NCBI RefSeq assembly: GCF_905475395.1
Contig: NC_058340.1
Location: 76,362,181 to 76,426,180 of the forward strand
DNA: 64,000 nucleotides
Source of the DNA: Chrysoperla carnea
Taxonomy: Eukaryota > Arthropoda > Insecta > Neuroptera > Chrysopidae
Reading direction: 5' to 3'
Shown here: positions 1 through 12,393 of the stretch, one piece after another
How the letters are laid out: each line of letters starts with the position of its first letter
Numbering within the stretch: the stretch's first letter is position 1
Position numbers and translations under genes: made by a program
The notes under the pieces: model-generated
Database searches by the model: none
What the model was told of the DNA's origin: nothing
Seen by the model: the letters and a program-made list of their open reading frames with translations, nothing else

Positions 1-1
1 A

Positions 2-320
2 CATCAATATATGGCTCCGTATTCTTACAGAAATGTAAGAAGTATCTGGAAGAATTATTCGGTTGGGGGGTCCAAATTCATGCAGTTTCTACTTGATATT
101 AAAAAAATATATCCGGGAATAATTGATGGAAGCTTGAAAAAAGAATTGACACTAAAAGAAATAGATTCATCTCCTTTTTTTCAACTGAGAAAGAACAATT
201 TCTGCCTCTTTTAAAGAAACATCGATCAGAAGGATGGAAGATCAGGCGGATGATATTAATAATGCCATAGAAAAAGACGATTCTGATTCTGATTTTTCCC
301 TAGAAGATGATGTCTATTAA
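2..320 (+). pseudogene. 3' part of a decayed Merlin/ISXO2-like transposase (copy 1, cut by window edge)
   Basis: This stretch is nearly identical to the 3' part of the better copy at 20068-20894. The readable part (11-214) contains HQYMAPYSYRN, which resembles the C-terminal end of the ISXO2/IS1595-like DDE domain found in Merlin transposons. A one-base difference in a T-run near 180 shifts the frame compared with the copy at 20.7 kb. In the other frame an acidic serine/aspartate tail can be followed to a stop at 318-320. The start lies outside the window. It is a relic rather than a working gene. Confidence 0.6.
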
Positions 321-1190
321 GACTTAATTGCACCCACCAAAGTCTTAACACAAACAAAAAGGGTTTGGAATCATTAAATACTTCGGAATTGGTGAGCCGA
401 AGAGGCCTTTTTTGTTCTTGACGAAGTGCTACGGGCAATACCTTCTCGCGGTGCGTTTTGAGCGTAAAATGTTAAAAATAGATTTTTATAACCAAAATTT
501 ATTTTTGATTATAAAAATCTAAAAATAGCTTTTTATGGTCAAAATTGTCCAAAAACTCTTTTTAAAACAATTGGGTTGTAACTTTAAAAATATCATGAAA
601 AAATAGAAAAAAATTTTTTTTTTCAACAACGTAATTATCAAGACATAAGAGGGTCTTGATAAAAAGGGACCCGAAGAAATCCTAAGAATTTACATAGGTA
701 AAAGCAAGAGCTAAAAATCCGCAGACCTGTGCTAACTAGACCCCATTTAAGGCATGGCAAACCAGTAGATCAGTGAATGAACGCAATCACAAGGTAAATG
801 CAAGGCCCTGATAAAAAAGTTGAATTCAATTCGAATTCAAATTTTCTAATCTATTCGCTTTGATTTCGAGTTCAAAGGGAATTGAAATTCAAATCGAAAT
901 GAATTCGAAAATTCGCATAAGATTTTTTTTTGTTTTTAAAATTACAATTTAGTGGATTGAATTCGAATTGGCCCAGTTTAAACATATTGAATAATTTAGT
1001 TCATTTTAAAATTTGTTTATGCAACACCAATTACATGTTTGGTGTAATATTTTATAACTTTCTGCAGTAGCATCAAAAATTGAAAATGTCTAGTTTTCTG
1101 CTTTCACGTTTAGATGGCACAATTTACATAATTATTAAATAAAATTAAATTTTAGGCATTTTAAGAAAAGCTATGTTAGAGATAATATAT
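321..1190. repeat. Noncoding 3' part of the Merlin-associated repeat, then AT-rich DNA
   Basis: Positions 321 to about 810 match 20895 to about 21500 almost base for base, including a poly-A/T tract and a GC-richer block with the phrase GACCCCATT..AAGGCATGG. Thus both transposase relics share the same 3' noncoding sequence and were copied as a unit. From about 820 the sequence holds GAATTCGAATT-rich quasi-palindromes (820-980) and then nothing recognisable. Confidence 0.6.
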
Positions 1191-1194
1191 ACAC

Positions 1195-1640
1195 GTATCT
1201 AACCAACAAAATAGCGTCAAAAATGGCTTTTTTCAGAAATTTTATCATTTTTATTTTATATTCGCAAGAGGAGAAATTTGTTGGGTTTGTAGTAAAGCTT
1301 CAAAAGTAAACCTCATATTTTTATAGGAGTATTCGCACCAGCCCCCTCGAGTTATAGATATATATTTACATACATATGGTAAAACAGTCCATTTGATTGT
1401 AACTAAAAAATATTTGAGTGATTTTAATGAAACTAATACCAAAAGTAGGTTTTAATACTTACAACTTTCAATTAAAATTTTAGCCAAATCCGCACAAATA
1501 GTTCAGCCAAAATTTTAAATTTAGTAAATTTTTTTTAATGGCTGCTATTTTATGCCATTTTTTACAACGGAGTAGCATTTTTTATTATCTTTCGATTTCA
1601 TAATAGGTATATCCGTAATCTATAAAAAATTATTTTCTCC
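1195..1640 (+). repeat. Family B interspersed repeat, partial copy
   Basis: It matches 16885-17330 in the same orientation and 3000-3560 in the opposite one: AAAATGG..TTTTTTCAGAAATTTTATCATTTTTATTTTATATTCGCAA, then CATACATATGGTAAAACAG, then a block ending ATTATCTTTCGATTT. Short open frames in it recur in every copy and do not look like genes. Confidence 0.6.
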
Positions 1641-1721
1641 TTAACCCATTTTTTTTGAAAAAAAGAAAATTTATCATTTTTTGAAAATAATTGTTTGATG
1701 GTTGTATTGACTGGCATTTTG

Positions 1722-2222
1722 TATACCATGTATATATGAAATATACATAATATATTAAGTTTCGAAGAGAATATCATCTTATTAGTCCATTTTCGGTTGT
1801 CCGTCCGTCCGTCTGTGAACACGATAACTCAAAAACGAAAAAAAATATCAAGCTGAAATTTTTACAGCGCACTCAGGATGTAAAAAGTGAGGTCGAGTTC
1901 GTAAATGAGCAACATAGGTCAATTGGGTCTTGGGTTCGTAGGACCCGTCTTGTAAATCGTTAGAGATAGAACAAAAGTTTAAATATAAAAAATGTTCCTT
2001 ATAAAAAAATAAAGAACTTTTTTTTAAACATTTTCTTGTAATTATCACTGTTTACTCACGAGGGCACACATTAGATGCAAATTTTATAGTATGTATTAAT
2101 ATGGGATTATCAGTCATGTATGTGTGACATGTATAGGTATATGCGTTATGTGATAGAGTAATCAACACTGTCTATACATGGTATTTCAACAATTAACTCA
2201 GTCAATTGTTTGTTTTCACTTA
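1722..2222 (+). repeat. Family A interspersed repeat, copy 1
   Basis: This is the most frequent repeat in the window. It starts near ATACCATGTATATATG, includes an (C/T)CGTCCGTCTGTG-type block followed by ACGATAACTCAAAAACG and the phrase GGTCAATTGGGTCTTGGG, and ends with TACATGGTATTTCAACAATT and TTGTTTTCACTT. ATACCATGTATA near the start and TATACATGGTAT near the end are inverted copies. No protein is encoded. Confidence 0.75.
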
Positions 2223-2234
2223 AAAATTTTTAGT

Positions 2235-3000
2235 TTTAACCCCCGCGCTATTGGGGTGAAGAAACCTAAGGCATGTAAGGTAGTTTTTAATGTTGCTGAT
2301 ATCGTGTTTATGGAAGAGATTTTTCAATTTTCAGATTTTTTCCCTCTTTTTTAGTTCAAATTAAAAAGTCGTTGAAAATCACCATTTTTTTGCTATTAAA
2401 TCTTCTTTTAGGTTTTTAAAAAGGTTTTTTTTTGTGTCTTTGATATTGAATCTAGTACCAATACATTTAAATCATAGCTTGTTCCTATTTCTTACTACGA
2501 ACAACAAACTTGGCGCATGAGCGGTTAATGCAGTGTCATTTCATGCCAATAAATGGTACAAAAAATTTAAGGGGTCTAATTTTTTAAAATAAACAAAGGG
2601 GGGGGGAGTGAAAGTTGTATGAATTTGATCATAAATTCGAGATCAAAGACTATACATAAACGCTTACATGCCTTGAAAAGGCTTAGATTTTCAAAAAAAT
2701 GGTAACTTTTTTAGGGGGTGTAAATGTGGGCTGAAAGAGGGCGAAGAGTAACAAATTTAACACTTCGACTGAAATTTCAAGATCAGCAACCCAAAAACTC
2801 TCTTATACGGTGGAAGGGGGGGGTGGATAGTGTAAAATATCATTAAAATCTTTTAAAAGGTATTTATTCTTTACACCCCTTTCCCCAATAGCACGGAGGT
2901 TAAAACTCAAAATTTCCGCTTTAAACCATTTATACCTTTTCTAAGAATAACTTTTTTAGCCAAAGCAAAAAACTGCCAGTCAATACACCCAGCAAAAAAT
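2235..3000. repeat. Family B-related foldback with GC-rich ends
   Basis: The left end GTTTTAACCCCCGCGCTATTGG (2235 onward) recurs inverted at 2880-2910 as CCAATAGCACGGAGGTTAAAAC. The interior contains CTTACATGCCTTGAAAAGG-type sequence that also inversely matches the left side. A related CCCCGCGCTGTTTGGG block is at 17505. No coding sequence is seen. Confidence 0.5.
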
Positions 3001-3570
3001 TATTTTCAAAAAATGATAAATTTTCGGTTTTTCGCAAAAATATGGATCAAGGAGTCATTTTACGGATATGCAACCTATTATGAAATCGAATGATAATAAA
3101 ATGTTCTATAATTTTAAAAAATTCAACTCCGTAGGACAAAATGTAAATAAATTTAAAATTTTGGCTGAACTATTTGGCGGATTTTTAACTAAAAGTTGTA
3201 AGTATTAAAACCTAATTTTGGTGATAGTTTCATTAAAATCTGTCAAATATTTTTCAAGCTTCAATCAAATGAACTGTTTAATCATATGTATGTATACATA
3301 TATCTATAACTTGGGGGAGGGGGGCAAAACTTCCTCAAAAAAATATGAGGTGTAGTTTTGAATCTTTACAACAAACCCACCAAATTTGGATATGGACCGT
3401 GTTCTTCCCTTGCGAATATAAAATAAAAATGATAAAATTTCTGAAAAAAAAGCCATTTTTGATGCCATTTTGTTGGTTAGACATTTTGCACCACTCCGGG
3501 AAAGTAACAAAATCCAAAAAAAAAACTTATTTTTATGTGAAAAGTAAAACCCCAAAGTTTTGCTGCCCGA
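3000..3570 (-). repeat. Family B interspersed repeat, inverted copy
   Basis: Read on the minus strand, it follows the same order as 1195-1640 and 16885-17520: a TTGCTGCC/ACTTTTGG block, the NKMASKM-like short frame, the TTTTATATTCGCAA block, and the ATTATCTTTCGATTT block. Together with 1195-1640 it forms a widely spaced inverted pair. The short open frames on both strands are by-products of the repeat. Confidence 0.6.
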
Positions 3571-6500
3571 ACTTTTAATCTACACATGTCGTAATTTTAT
3601 TCAAATAATATAATTATCTATTTGTCATTTACAATGATAAAATGTCGCAGTATATTGTCATTTTAGATCATTTCACAAAATTTTTTCGTTAAATTTTATA
3701 AGAAACAAGGGAAAGCAAACAATTGATTGAGGTAATTGTTAAAATACTCTGTATACACAGAGTTGAATATCAGTGCCTGCATTATTTTTATAAATTAAAA
3801 AACCAACCTAGTTATAGCAGTTTGAAGAATTTTCTAAAAAAAATATTTTTGTTTTAGAAATTCTTTTGCAAGACTTCAATCAATTCTATCTTTTATAGTT
3901 TTGGAGAAACTATAAGACATCAAAATTTTGCACCCTTACGGAATAACAATGATATTTACACGGATAATCAAACATTATTTTAGAATTTTGATAAGCTCTA
4001 AAATATAATTTGAAGACCCGTTTTTTCAGCTTTTACAATGGCCTTTTTGGAGTTTTTCCGAACATGAAAATGTTAATATCTCGAAAACGAAGAAGTTTAA
4101 GAAAAAATCACAAAGCCTTTTTGACGTTAAATAACCCATGGAATCAAGAATAACTTTTACTTGATTCAAAAAAATTTCATTTAACTGTTTTTTTGGAGGG
4201 TGGGGGTGTGTATATAAAACTTGGACCAAAAGGGTTTCTGGCAAGATTCACAATATTAATCTATAAGCTTTTCTAATCAAGAATCAATTGACAAAATGTG
4301 GTACTCATATTTTACACACTCAACCATATCCACCGCCTGTTCTAAATTAATAATACTTGATATACATACATACAGCTCAGGTATAAAAATTCAAAAATGA
4401 AAAAATATAGTTTGTATGGTAAAAATATATTATTACCATGTAGAATTATTACTTTATAAATTACAGGGTGGTCCCATCATACAAAGAATACTCAAAAAGT
4501 ACATAAATTTATTTGCCGTATTTTCTTATAGTGTTTTACTTTAAGTAAATTCTTGGATAACACAGTAAACGTAAAGGCCAAAAACCCGCGGACACACACT
4601 AACACGATCCAATTAAAGGCATGGGCAACCCGTAAATCACACGATAAAAGCATTCACAGGGTGGGCGCACCAGTCTGAAGTTCGTTTACTCTGTTATTGC
4701 AATAATCCTGTTATTCGCGGGTTGACCATACCTTTAATGGGATCGTGTTAGCACAGTTTTCTGTGTCATCTTCGTTCATCGTGATCTTCGGCTAATTTTA
4801 ACTGTAGTCTTTTTCAAAAGATTGGAAGTTATTACGACAATATATCTTGTTATTGTTCAAAATTTAATTTAAAAAAAAATTATTACTTTATTTATTTTCC
4901 ACACACTCTAATGCATACACCCCCGGCTAAATAGTTAACAGTCACACTGTTCTCACCAGCATAATATGGCATCGGATTTATCAAGTCATTATTGGATAGT
5001 ATATTGATGTATATTTCGGAAAACGCCATAAATGCTGTGACAATTGTTTCGATCGATTAGGTCAAATATATTATTTACATAAAAAAAAATTAAAACATTA
5101 AATTACATTTGGTTTCATTGATTTTACTTGTGTCGTGTTAAATGCAACTTGTATATAATGTGTCAGATAGAGAATTCTGGCTGGAAGCGGTCTCCAACAT
5201 CTCTTAGGAAATACCAGAACGGAACATGATTGGATTTGGATATAATATTCTTATTATAGTAAAATCTAATCGTTTCCTTACATGTTTTATTATTTTACAT
5301 AAGAAAGAAAGTGTTCCACAGAAAGCTGTAATTAGGGAGCTGGCTACGGCTTTGTGGTGTGATATTTAAAGTACTCGATTTTGAGAAAACATCGGTATTT
5401 CTAACCGATGCATTGAAAAATGCCGATGAATAGTCTCGACGTATTGCATTCAAGAAAACATCGATGTATTTACTTAGTGGACACTCCTAGTTATGATTCT
5501 TTCAAAAATATTCCTAGTCTATTCTAATAAATTGTAAATTAATGTTTACTTCAAAATACAGGTGTGTTCAATAAGATTTTACCAAGTAGCTGAGAGACAT
5601 TTTGTTCAAAATGGCAGAAACACATTGTTGAACAAGATGTTAACATTTAAATGGGGAAGACATGTATTATTTTAAGCAGTAAATTAATATTTTATTTTTA
5701 ATAGCAACTTGTATTAACATAATTTTTATTTTTATACTATATTAACTGTATGGTTTGGAGATCTATTTTTTAACATTCCTTCTACACGTTTTCCCCCATT
5801 TCAGTGGTAACCGTTTTGCACAATGTGCTTCTTCCATTTATGTGGAAAAATTTTTTTGACCATATATCTCACATTTACATGTTAAAATTGTATTGAACAA
5901 CACTGTGCAACGAAATAAACATTTCTTTCATATTTTTACCAAAAAATCTATTTAACCAAAAGCTAGCAGGTAGAAAATAGTATTTGTTGTAAGTACAGTT
6001 TTTTTAATAAATGTGTACGAATACTTACGTTCATTCAATATATGTTTATGTATATGTGAAATTTTTGTGATGTGAAGGTATTCAACAAAATTTTTAATGT
6101 AAGTAAATTATATTCAGATTTTCAAAATATTTTAATAATTATATTATAATATAATTTTAAATTAAAACAAAAATCTTTTTTAAAAATACCTGAATAATTT
6201 TGAATTCTACTTGTGAACAATATAAAAATATTCTTTATATATTCCTTTTTATTTTTAATTATCCGTTTATTCAAAATTAACTGCAAGCAGCTTAACTGAG
6301 CGATTGAATTGAACTTGCTTTTACTTGAATGGGATGCCGATAATACCATAAAAATTGTAAAATCGTTTATTAAATAGTTGATTGAGAATTTTATTTTTAT
6401 ACCTAGAATACAATGAAAATCAGTCGCTTTAATACTAAATTTTTTAATGTAACAATATAGTCTAGTCATTCTGTTTTGAGCGAAATATTAATTTTCCGTA

Positions 6501-7650
6501 ACCAATATACAGGAAACCGAGACATATAAAAATGGAAATTTTTCTGGAGAATTCAATGCTCTATTTTTCTATAAACTGGCATTAGGGGCTCTTGCAGAAA
6601 TGCAGCCGAAGTTGGTAAAACCGGGTTACTTAGTTAAAAAAAAAGGATTTGTTTCAAAACAGTTCCGTACAAGTAATTGTTAAATAAATTAATTTAAAAA
6701 ATATCGTTAAAAATGGGATTTTTAGAAACGCGCGCACCTCTTTGAAAAAAAAATTTATACGAAACTTGGTGAAAATTTAGCTCTGAATAAGCCAAAGAAG
6801 AACGCTTTTGAAAATTTGAAAATTATTCAAAAGTTTTTGGAAAATCGATAAAAAAAAAAAGTTTTTTAAAATCCAATTAAATCACATCCTCGTGCGTTTT
6901 CATAAATGTTTCTTCGCTTAAAATTTTCTTACTTAGTTGCAGTAACGTATGTGAAATGTCCGTTCTTTTTTTTTTTCAAAAAGTCCGTTTTCTTCTTTTA
7001 TAAAATTGTTTTGTACGACCATGAAAAGGCCTTACAAAACAATTTTTGAAAGGCCATGCTATAGCTGGGACTTTTCAAATTTTCAAATATAAAACAATAC
7101 GTTCGACTAGTGTATATAATATATTAGGCTGCGACACAACGCCCTCTTTCTTTAAACAAGTTACGGCGACCTCGCACAGTTATTGCTGAAGTCGGATACG
7201 AAATAATTTCAATTTTGTATTCTAAAAAATGCATCGGTGTCTCTGAGTGATGATTTGTCCAGTTTAAAGTTCACTTTTTTTTATTTATTATTTATTTATT
7301 TTTTTTTTTATATAAATAATTTATTTAACAATTTTTTGACATCGGCCTGGACTAGATCGATCCGAAATAAATATTTAAAAAATTTTTGTACGAAATTTTG
7401 TTACAAAGCCTATTTTTTCAAACTAAATAAACCGGATTGCACCAACTTTGGTCGACATTTTTTATTATAATTCTTTAAGGCCCTTTTACACTAGTGTAAT
7501 TAAGATTTTTTCCGTCCAAATTATATAAATTAATAACACTGAGCGACTTGGTGAAAATATTAGTTGGCAGTGTAAGTAACATAAAACAAAGGGCTTGCTT
7601 GAACCGTTACAAATGTCTGTTTTAAATTGGTCTATTTATGTATATTGTTT
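3571..7650. other. AT-rich intergenic DNA with minor repeats, no gene recognised
   Basis: A short degraded family A fragment on the minus strand is at about 3712-3772. At 4570-4720 there is a copy of the GC-richer unit (..AATTAAAGGCATGGGCAACCCG..) found downstream of the Merlin relics, with an inverted partner at 4680-4760. The rest is AT-rich. Open frames here (for example 6122-6469 minus) have low-complexity Ile/Lys/Phe composition and no recognisable domain. Confidence 0.4.
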
Positions 7651-7689
7651 ACTAAACCGCTTAAAATCTAGAAAAACCGAAAATCAGGA

Positions 7690-7925
7690 TTTTTCGTCCC
7701 ATAGCTCAAAAACGAAAAGAGATTTTAAGCTGAAATTTATAGCGTGTTCAGGAAAGAGTGTTAATACGTAAATAATCAACATAGTTCAATTGGGTTTTGG
7801 ATTCGTAGCACCCATCTTGTATAGCGTTAGAGACAAAACAAAAGTTGAAATATAAAAAGTGTTTCCTATAAAAAAAATTAGCAACTTTTGTTTGAAACAT
7901 TTTTTCCTAAACATCACTCGTGAGG
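7690..7925 (+). repeat. Family A repeat, diverged copy
   Basis: It carries the CTCAAAAACGAAAAGAGAT, TCAATTGGGTTTTGG and GTTAGAGACAAAACAAAAGTT blocks in the usual order but with many substitutions. It pairs with the inverted copy at 8430-8665. Confidence 0.6.
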
Positions 7926-8429
7926 CCGAAAATTAGGTTAGAAAGACTATCTTTAATTATTTTCTGTTTACTTATTATGGCAACTTCAAAAGCTCAACCT
8001 TGGTCAATTTGTACATTTTAAAGTTATTTTTACAATACCTAACAACTGGGAAGATGCATTTTACAATATTTTTCGAAGACTTACATTTTCCCATTTTTTG
8101 GACTTTAATTAATCATTATAAGTAAGTTTCTTTCGTCTTTGGCCAAATTTTATATATAAACTTTTTAAATTTTTACGACGTTTCAAGCCATGCAACCGGA
8201 CCTTGCAACCTATACGGTTTGGAAAATCAATAGCTTACTCATTGGGTTAGAACTATCGATAAAATGTGGTGTCAGCTTTGCTCAAATTTTGAGAAAACTT
8301 TTGTCACCCCTACCATTACATGACATTGTAATTGCTTTTTATCTCTTTTTTATATATAAAATACATGTATACTTGATACAATATCAGTAATGTATGCATA
8401 TTATATAATGTTTCTAACATAATTTTCGC

Positions 8430-8665
8430 CCTCACAGGTGAACAGTGATGTTTACGAAAAAATGTTTCAAACAAAAGTAGTTTTTGATAGGGAACACTTT
8501 TTATATTGAAAGTTTTGTTCTATCTCTGACGGTTTATAATATGGGTCCTACGAATCCAAGACCCAATTGACTTATTTAAGAACTCACATTCATTTTTTAC
8601 GTCCTGAACACACTATAAAAATTTCAGCTAGACATTTTTTTTCGTTCATGAGTTATCGTGTTTAC
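8430..8665 (-). repeat. Family A repeat, diverged inverted copy
   Basis: It carries the reverse order of the same blocks, including CCTACGAATCCAAGACCCAATTG and GAGTTATCGTGTTTACGGACG. With 7690-7925 it makes an inverted pair separated by about 500 bp. Confidence 0.6.
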
Positions 8666-9589
8666 GGACGAAAAATAGTTTTTTCGGTTCTACTGGATTT
8701 TAAAATATCTAATAAAAATTATAAAAATTATTTTTCAGTTTCATAAAAATTCATGCTTATTCTGTAATACAAATGAAACACTCACCATGTTTCATAAAAA
8801 TTGAATGTTTTTTGCGCGAGAAAAAATAAAATCGAAAAAACAATTTTTCGCGATCATAAAATTTGAGGTTATGTTGAAAAAAGTTCCGTACAAAAATTTT
8901 TCAATTTTTTATTATCTCGAAGTTTCTTGCTGAACATTTTTCCATAGGAAGTCATTTTTTCCCTTAAATCGTACAAAAACTATTTGAACCCCTGAAATCG
9001 GCCCTCATTTCACAATTTCCAAGGTTCTCGAGTTTAATTGTTTTTTACTATGTTACTTACACCCCAAACTAACATTTCCACCAAGTCGCTGCCTGTTAGT
9101 AATTTATTTGTCTAAAAACCTAACTACACTAGCCTATTTAATGTCAAAAAAATAGGGCATTACGAAAAATTTCCGATTTTTTACATCTCTTAGTTTCCTA
9201 TATATTGATCTTAAAAATTGTAAACAGGCTTGACGAAAACGGCACTTTGTTTTGGTAAACCGTACTATATACAGAGTGTTTTTTAAGTTGACATATGCTT
9301 GAAACGTAAAAATAAATTTTATCGATAAAAATGCATAATTTTTTTTTTTTTGTATCAAAATAGTTATTTCGTATATTTGTTTCTGCCATATCTAGGCGCT
9401 CTTCGCCAAACATTTGTGCCTTTGAAACTAATATTTTTCGTTTAAAGCATTTTCTTCGATTAAATTTATTTATCGAGTTTCAAGCATATGCCAACTTAAA
9501 GAAGACACCCCCCGTAATTATACAACCAAATTATTAAGTAAAAAAAATTTTACCTAAATGTCACAAGTAGTAGGGAAATGCGGATTCAA

Positions 9590-9760
9590 GAATATTTTGG
9601 ACTTTGGACCTAGAAGGTCATTGAACTGCATTGCCTGGTAAGAGAGAGAGAGGTGATTGAACTGCATTGTCTGGTGAATGTCTAGTAAGAGAGAGGTCAT
9701 TGAACTGCATTGGATGCATTTTTTGGGAAAGTGCATTGCCCGAAGGGTCATTGCATTGTT
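9590..9760. repeat. Short local tandem repeat around TTGAACTGCATTG
   Basis: The phrase GAACTGCATTG followed by CCTGGTAAGAGAGAG or a variant occurs three times (about 9613, 9658, 9698). A degraded TGCATTG run follows to 9760. It is noncoding. Confidence 0.5.
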
Positions 9761-9920
9761 TACTTTTGGGAGTGCACTTTTGGGGATTCACCGGCAAGGT
9801 GTTTCAACAATGGTAAACTTCAACAATTAATTCAACAATGAAAACCTTCTTGCTCCGACGATGTTGACTGACTGATGTATGTTGGTATGATGTGAGTGTA
9901 GAAATAGATGTTTAAAAATT

Positions 9921-9992
9921 AGGCAGTGGTTGGATTCGAACGCTGGTTTCCTGGGTGCGAGTCTGAACACTTAACCACTAGACCACAGCGAC
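9921..9992 (-). pseudogene. tRNA-Glu-like relic (tRNA pseudogene or SINE head)
   Basis: On the minus strand it has an A-box-like TGGTCTAGTGGTTAAG and a good B box GTTCGAATCC at tRNA-like spacing, plus CACCCAGG after the anticodon position as in tRNA-Glu. The anticodon position reads CGC where Glu would have CTC or TTC. The T stem does not pair well (only the closing G-C is clear) and the acceptor stem is poorly matched, so a functional tRNA is unlikely. It ends eight bases before the left arm of the big palindrome at 10000. Confidence 0.5.
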
Positions 9993-9999
9993 TTGTGTA

Positions 10000-10424
10000 G
10001 AGAATAGCAAAATTGATCAATACATGAAAACTATCAAAACTGGTTTTTTTTCAATTATAATATGAATATAATTATTTTGATAAGATTAATAAACTTTGCA
10101 CCTGAAAATAGTGAAGGACATTGTAAAAAAAATCTTTAATTTATTCTATTCTATTTTCAATAGATTGATAAACTTTCCACCTAAAAAAAATATTAGATGT
10201 GAATATCATTGTGAAAAAAATCTTTTAATTTATATAGATATTTTATTTTTAATAGTATACAAATTTATTTCACTGTATAATATTTAATATCAATTGCTCG
10301 TCCATACTGTATAGCAGTAATTAATCCATCATGCAAATACTTCTCTAAACTAGACATCCTTAAAATTCTTCAACCTAAAAAAATATTTGATGTTAAGCTC
10401 ATTTTAAAAAAAATCTTCAATACA

Positions 10425-10498
<74 letters not shown>

Positions 10499-10521
10499 CA
10501 TCTATATATATATATATATAT

Positions 10522-10557
<36 letters not shown>

Positions 10558-10982
10558 TGTATTGAAGATTTTTTTTTAAATGAGCTTAACATCAAATATT
10601 TTTTTAGGTTGAAGAATTTTAAGGATGTCTAGTTTAGAGAAGTATTTGCATGATGGATTAATTACTGCTATACAGTATGGACGAGCAATTGATATTAAAT
10701 ATTATACAGTGAAATAAATTTGTATACTATTAAAAATAAAATATCTATATAAATTAAAAGATTTTTTTCACAATGATATTCACATCTAATATTTTTTTTA
10801 GGTGGAAAGTTTATCAATCTATTGAAAATAGAATAGAATAAATTAAAGATTTTTTTTACAATGTCCTTCACTATTTTCAGGTGCAAAGTTTATTAATCTT
10901 ATCAAAATAATTATATTCATATTATAATTGAAAAAAAACCAGTTTTGATAGTTTTCATGTATTGATCAATTTTGCTATTCTC
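10000..10982. repeat. 983-bp near-perfect palindrome centred on a TA microsatellite
   Basis: The left arm starts GAGAATAGCAAAATTG at 10000. The right arm ends with the exact inverse CAATTTTGCTATTCTC at 10982. The arms are about 430-490 bp and nearly identical throughout; for example, the same 63-codon open frame occurs inverted at 10096-10287 and 10695-10886. The centre (about 10425-10556) is a long (TA)n run. The arms encode nothing recognisable. It abuts an old Polinton fragment on the right and a tRNA-like relic on the left. Confidence 0.9.
10425..10556. repeat. (TA)n microsatellite at palindrome centre
   Basis: An almost pure TA dinucleotide run is interrupted by TACATATACATCTATA and AAAATA. 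Low-complexity Ile/Tyr open frames across it are not genes. Confidence 0.95.
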
Positions 10983-11122
10983 ACCCAAAAAATCTGCCTA
11001 TATTAAAAAGTGGAAACGATTTGGCTTCCATCCACAGATAAAGAAAAATGAAAAAGATAATTTTGAAGAGAAGCCGTAAAAATACAGGTGAGAAGCATTT
11101 CTAATCATGTTTTATTTAAGCA

Positions 11123-12058
11123 TTGCAATTTTTTACACTATGCGCTTTAATTAAAGATCTTCCATCACACCGTTCTCCTTCACCGCCGCCGAAAATATTT
11201 AATGATGGAACATCACCATCAACATCTAGAGCTAATGATGAAGATTCTCATCCAAGCTGCACACCCATCCCTCCATCAGAAGAAAGCAATAACTGGATTG
11301 CCATAACGTGCTTCAATAACAGAGTATTTGCAGGAAGATTGGACAACAACGAAAATAGTAAGAATCTTAAAACTTTTTTTAAGCAGAAGGCAACATTAGT
11401 TCTTAATAAAATTATGGAGTACTTATCATTACATAACTCAATTAAAATTTTACTGGGTTTAAAATGTGATTTCATAATCAAAAAAGGCGATGCAGAAGTT
11501 ACCGATAATTTTCACTTTGTGTTAAAACTTGTACGTTACGATCTTGCCTCTGATTTTAACACATGGTATAATGATTCATTTACAAATCTTGAAACTCGCT
11601 TGGAATATTTTCAACAAAGAGGGTCGGGTGCTGCTTTAGATAAAATTTTATGTTTAGAATTAAATATTGCAAAATTCGATCCTATGAAAGGAGGGAGTTA
11701 TATTGCACTCCCCCAAAAAATTATTCATAAAAAAGCTTGCATCAACATTAAAAATAATGATGATTTCTGCTTCGCCTATTGTTTAATAGCACATTTTAAG
11801 CAACCACTTAAAAATCTTCATATTGCTGCAAAATATCTACCAGATTTTAATAATTGCTGTATATTTGATGATTTTAATCCTTTAAATAATAACAACCAAA
11901 ATTTGCATCAAATATATGATTTTAGGGGTGTTGAATTTCCTATGAAAATAAAAGATATCCCCAAAATTGAAAAAAACAATGACTTTTCGGTAAATGTTTA
12001 TGGGTTATCAGATTCGGGTCTTGTAAATGGTCCATATAAATTTATTAATGATCAGTGA
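11123..12058 (+). pseudogene. N-terminal region of a Polinton-type PolB, orphan fragment
   Basis: This 311-codon open frame shows no polymerase motifs. It is colinear with the N-terminal region of the intact PolB at 24566-28461. Shared landmarks are an RGSG/RDSG-W/A-ALD block, a KCRKAVINVQN-type block (here KKACINIKNNDDFCF), and a KFPMSLDQINKFEK-type block (here EFPMKIKDIPKIEKN) followed by a SVNVYG strand. The N-terminal 60 residues are Ser/Pro-rich, like a linker. After the stop the homology continues in another frame to about 12210 (HYCLITNLSRL, then a CDRC zinc-finger start), so the gene is frameshifted. It ends before any exonuclease or palm motif. It belongs to a different PolB lineage from the 24-kb gene. 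Confidence 0.75.
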
Positions 12059-12322
12059 TGATACTAAATTTCATTATTGTTTAATTACAAATTTATCAAG
12101 ACTCTGTTCATCTCAAAAGTCAAATCATGGGAGTGCAAAATTCTTCTGTGATAGATGTCTTCAACATTTCAATGAGAGACAAAAATATAATGAACATATG
12201 CGTTAAATGCGTATACATTAAAGCAGAAAAAAAACTCTTTCTTCTGAGGATGATGAGCGTGTGGTTTTAGAAAATAAAATTAACACATTAGCTTTAGGTC
12301 ATAAGGAGATAAATAATTTGTA
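12059..12322 (+). pseudogene. Frameshifted continuation of the PolB N-terminal fragment
   Basis: In the frame shifted from the 311-codon segment, it reads DDTKFHYCLITNLSRLC and then a CDRC..HFNER..YNEHM zinc-finger-like stretch, as in the same position of the intact PolB (CDRCLNYF..LQQH near residue 382). A stop follows near 12206, then a further coding-like segment (SSEDDERV) up to a stop near 12322. An AATAAA-type AT-rich tail follows. Confidence 0.6.
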
Positions 12323-12393
12323 ATATATATTTGTAAATAAAAAAAACACTTAATTAAAAAAATATTTTATTTATTTATAGCGACATTTCATTT

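Noticed and set aside
6122-6469. 115-codon minus-strand frame
   Set aside because: It is Ile/Phe/Lys/Asn-rich as expected from AT-rich DNA, with no domain, no splice context and no repeat partner.
9921-9992. Functional tRNA gene on the minus strand
   Set aside because: A and B boxes are good, but the T stem and acceptor stem do not pair well and the anticodon position is altered, so it is listed as a relic.
10404-10595. Open frame rich in Ile-Tyr
   Set aside because: It is the translation of a (TA)n microsatellite.
10096-10886. Identical 63-codon frames on both strands
   Set aside because: They are arms of one palindrome, with AT-rich low-complexity composition and no homology seen.
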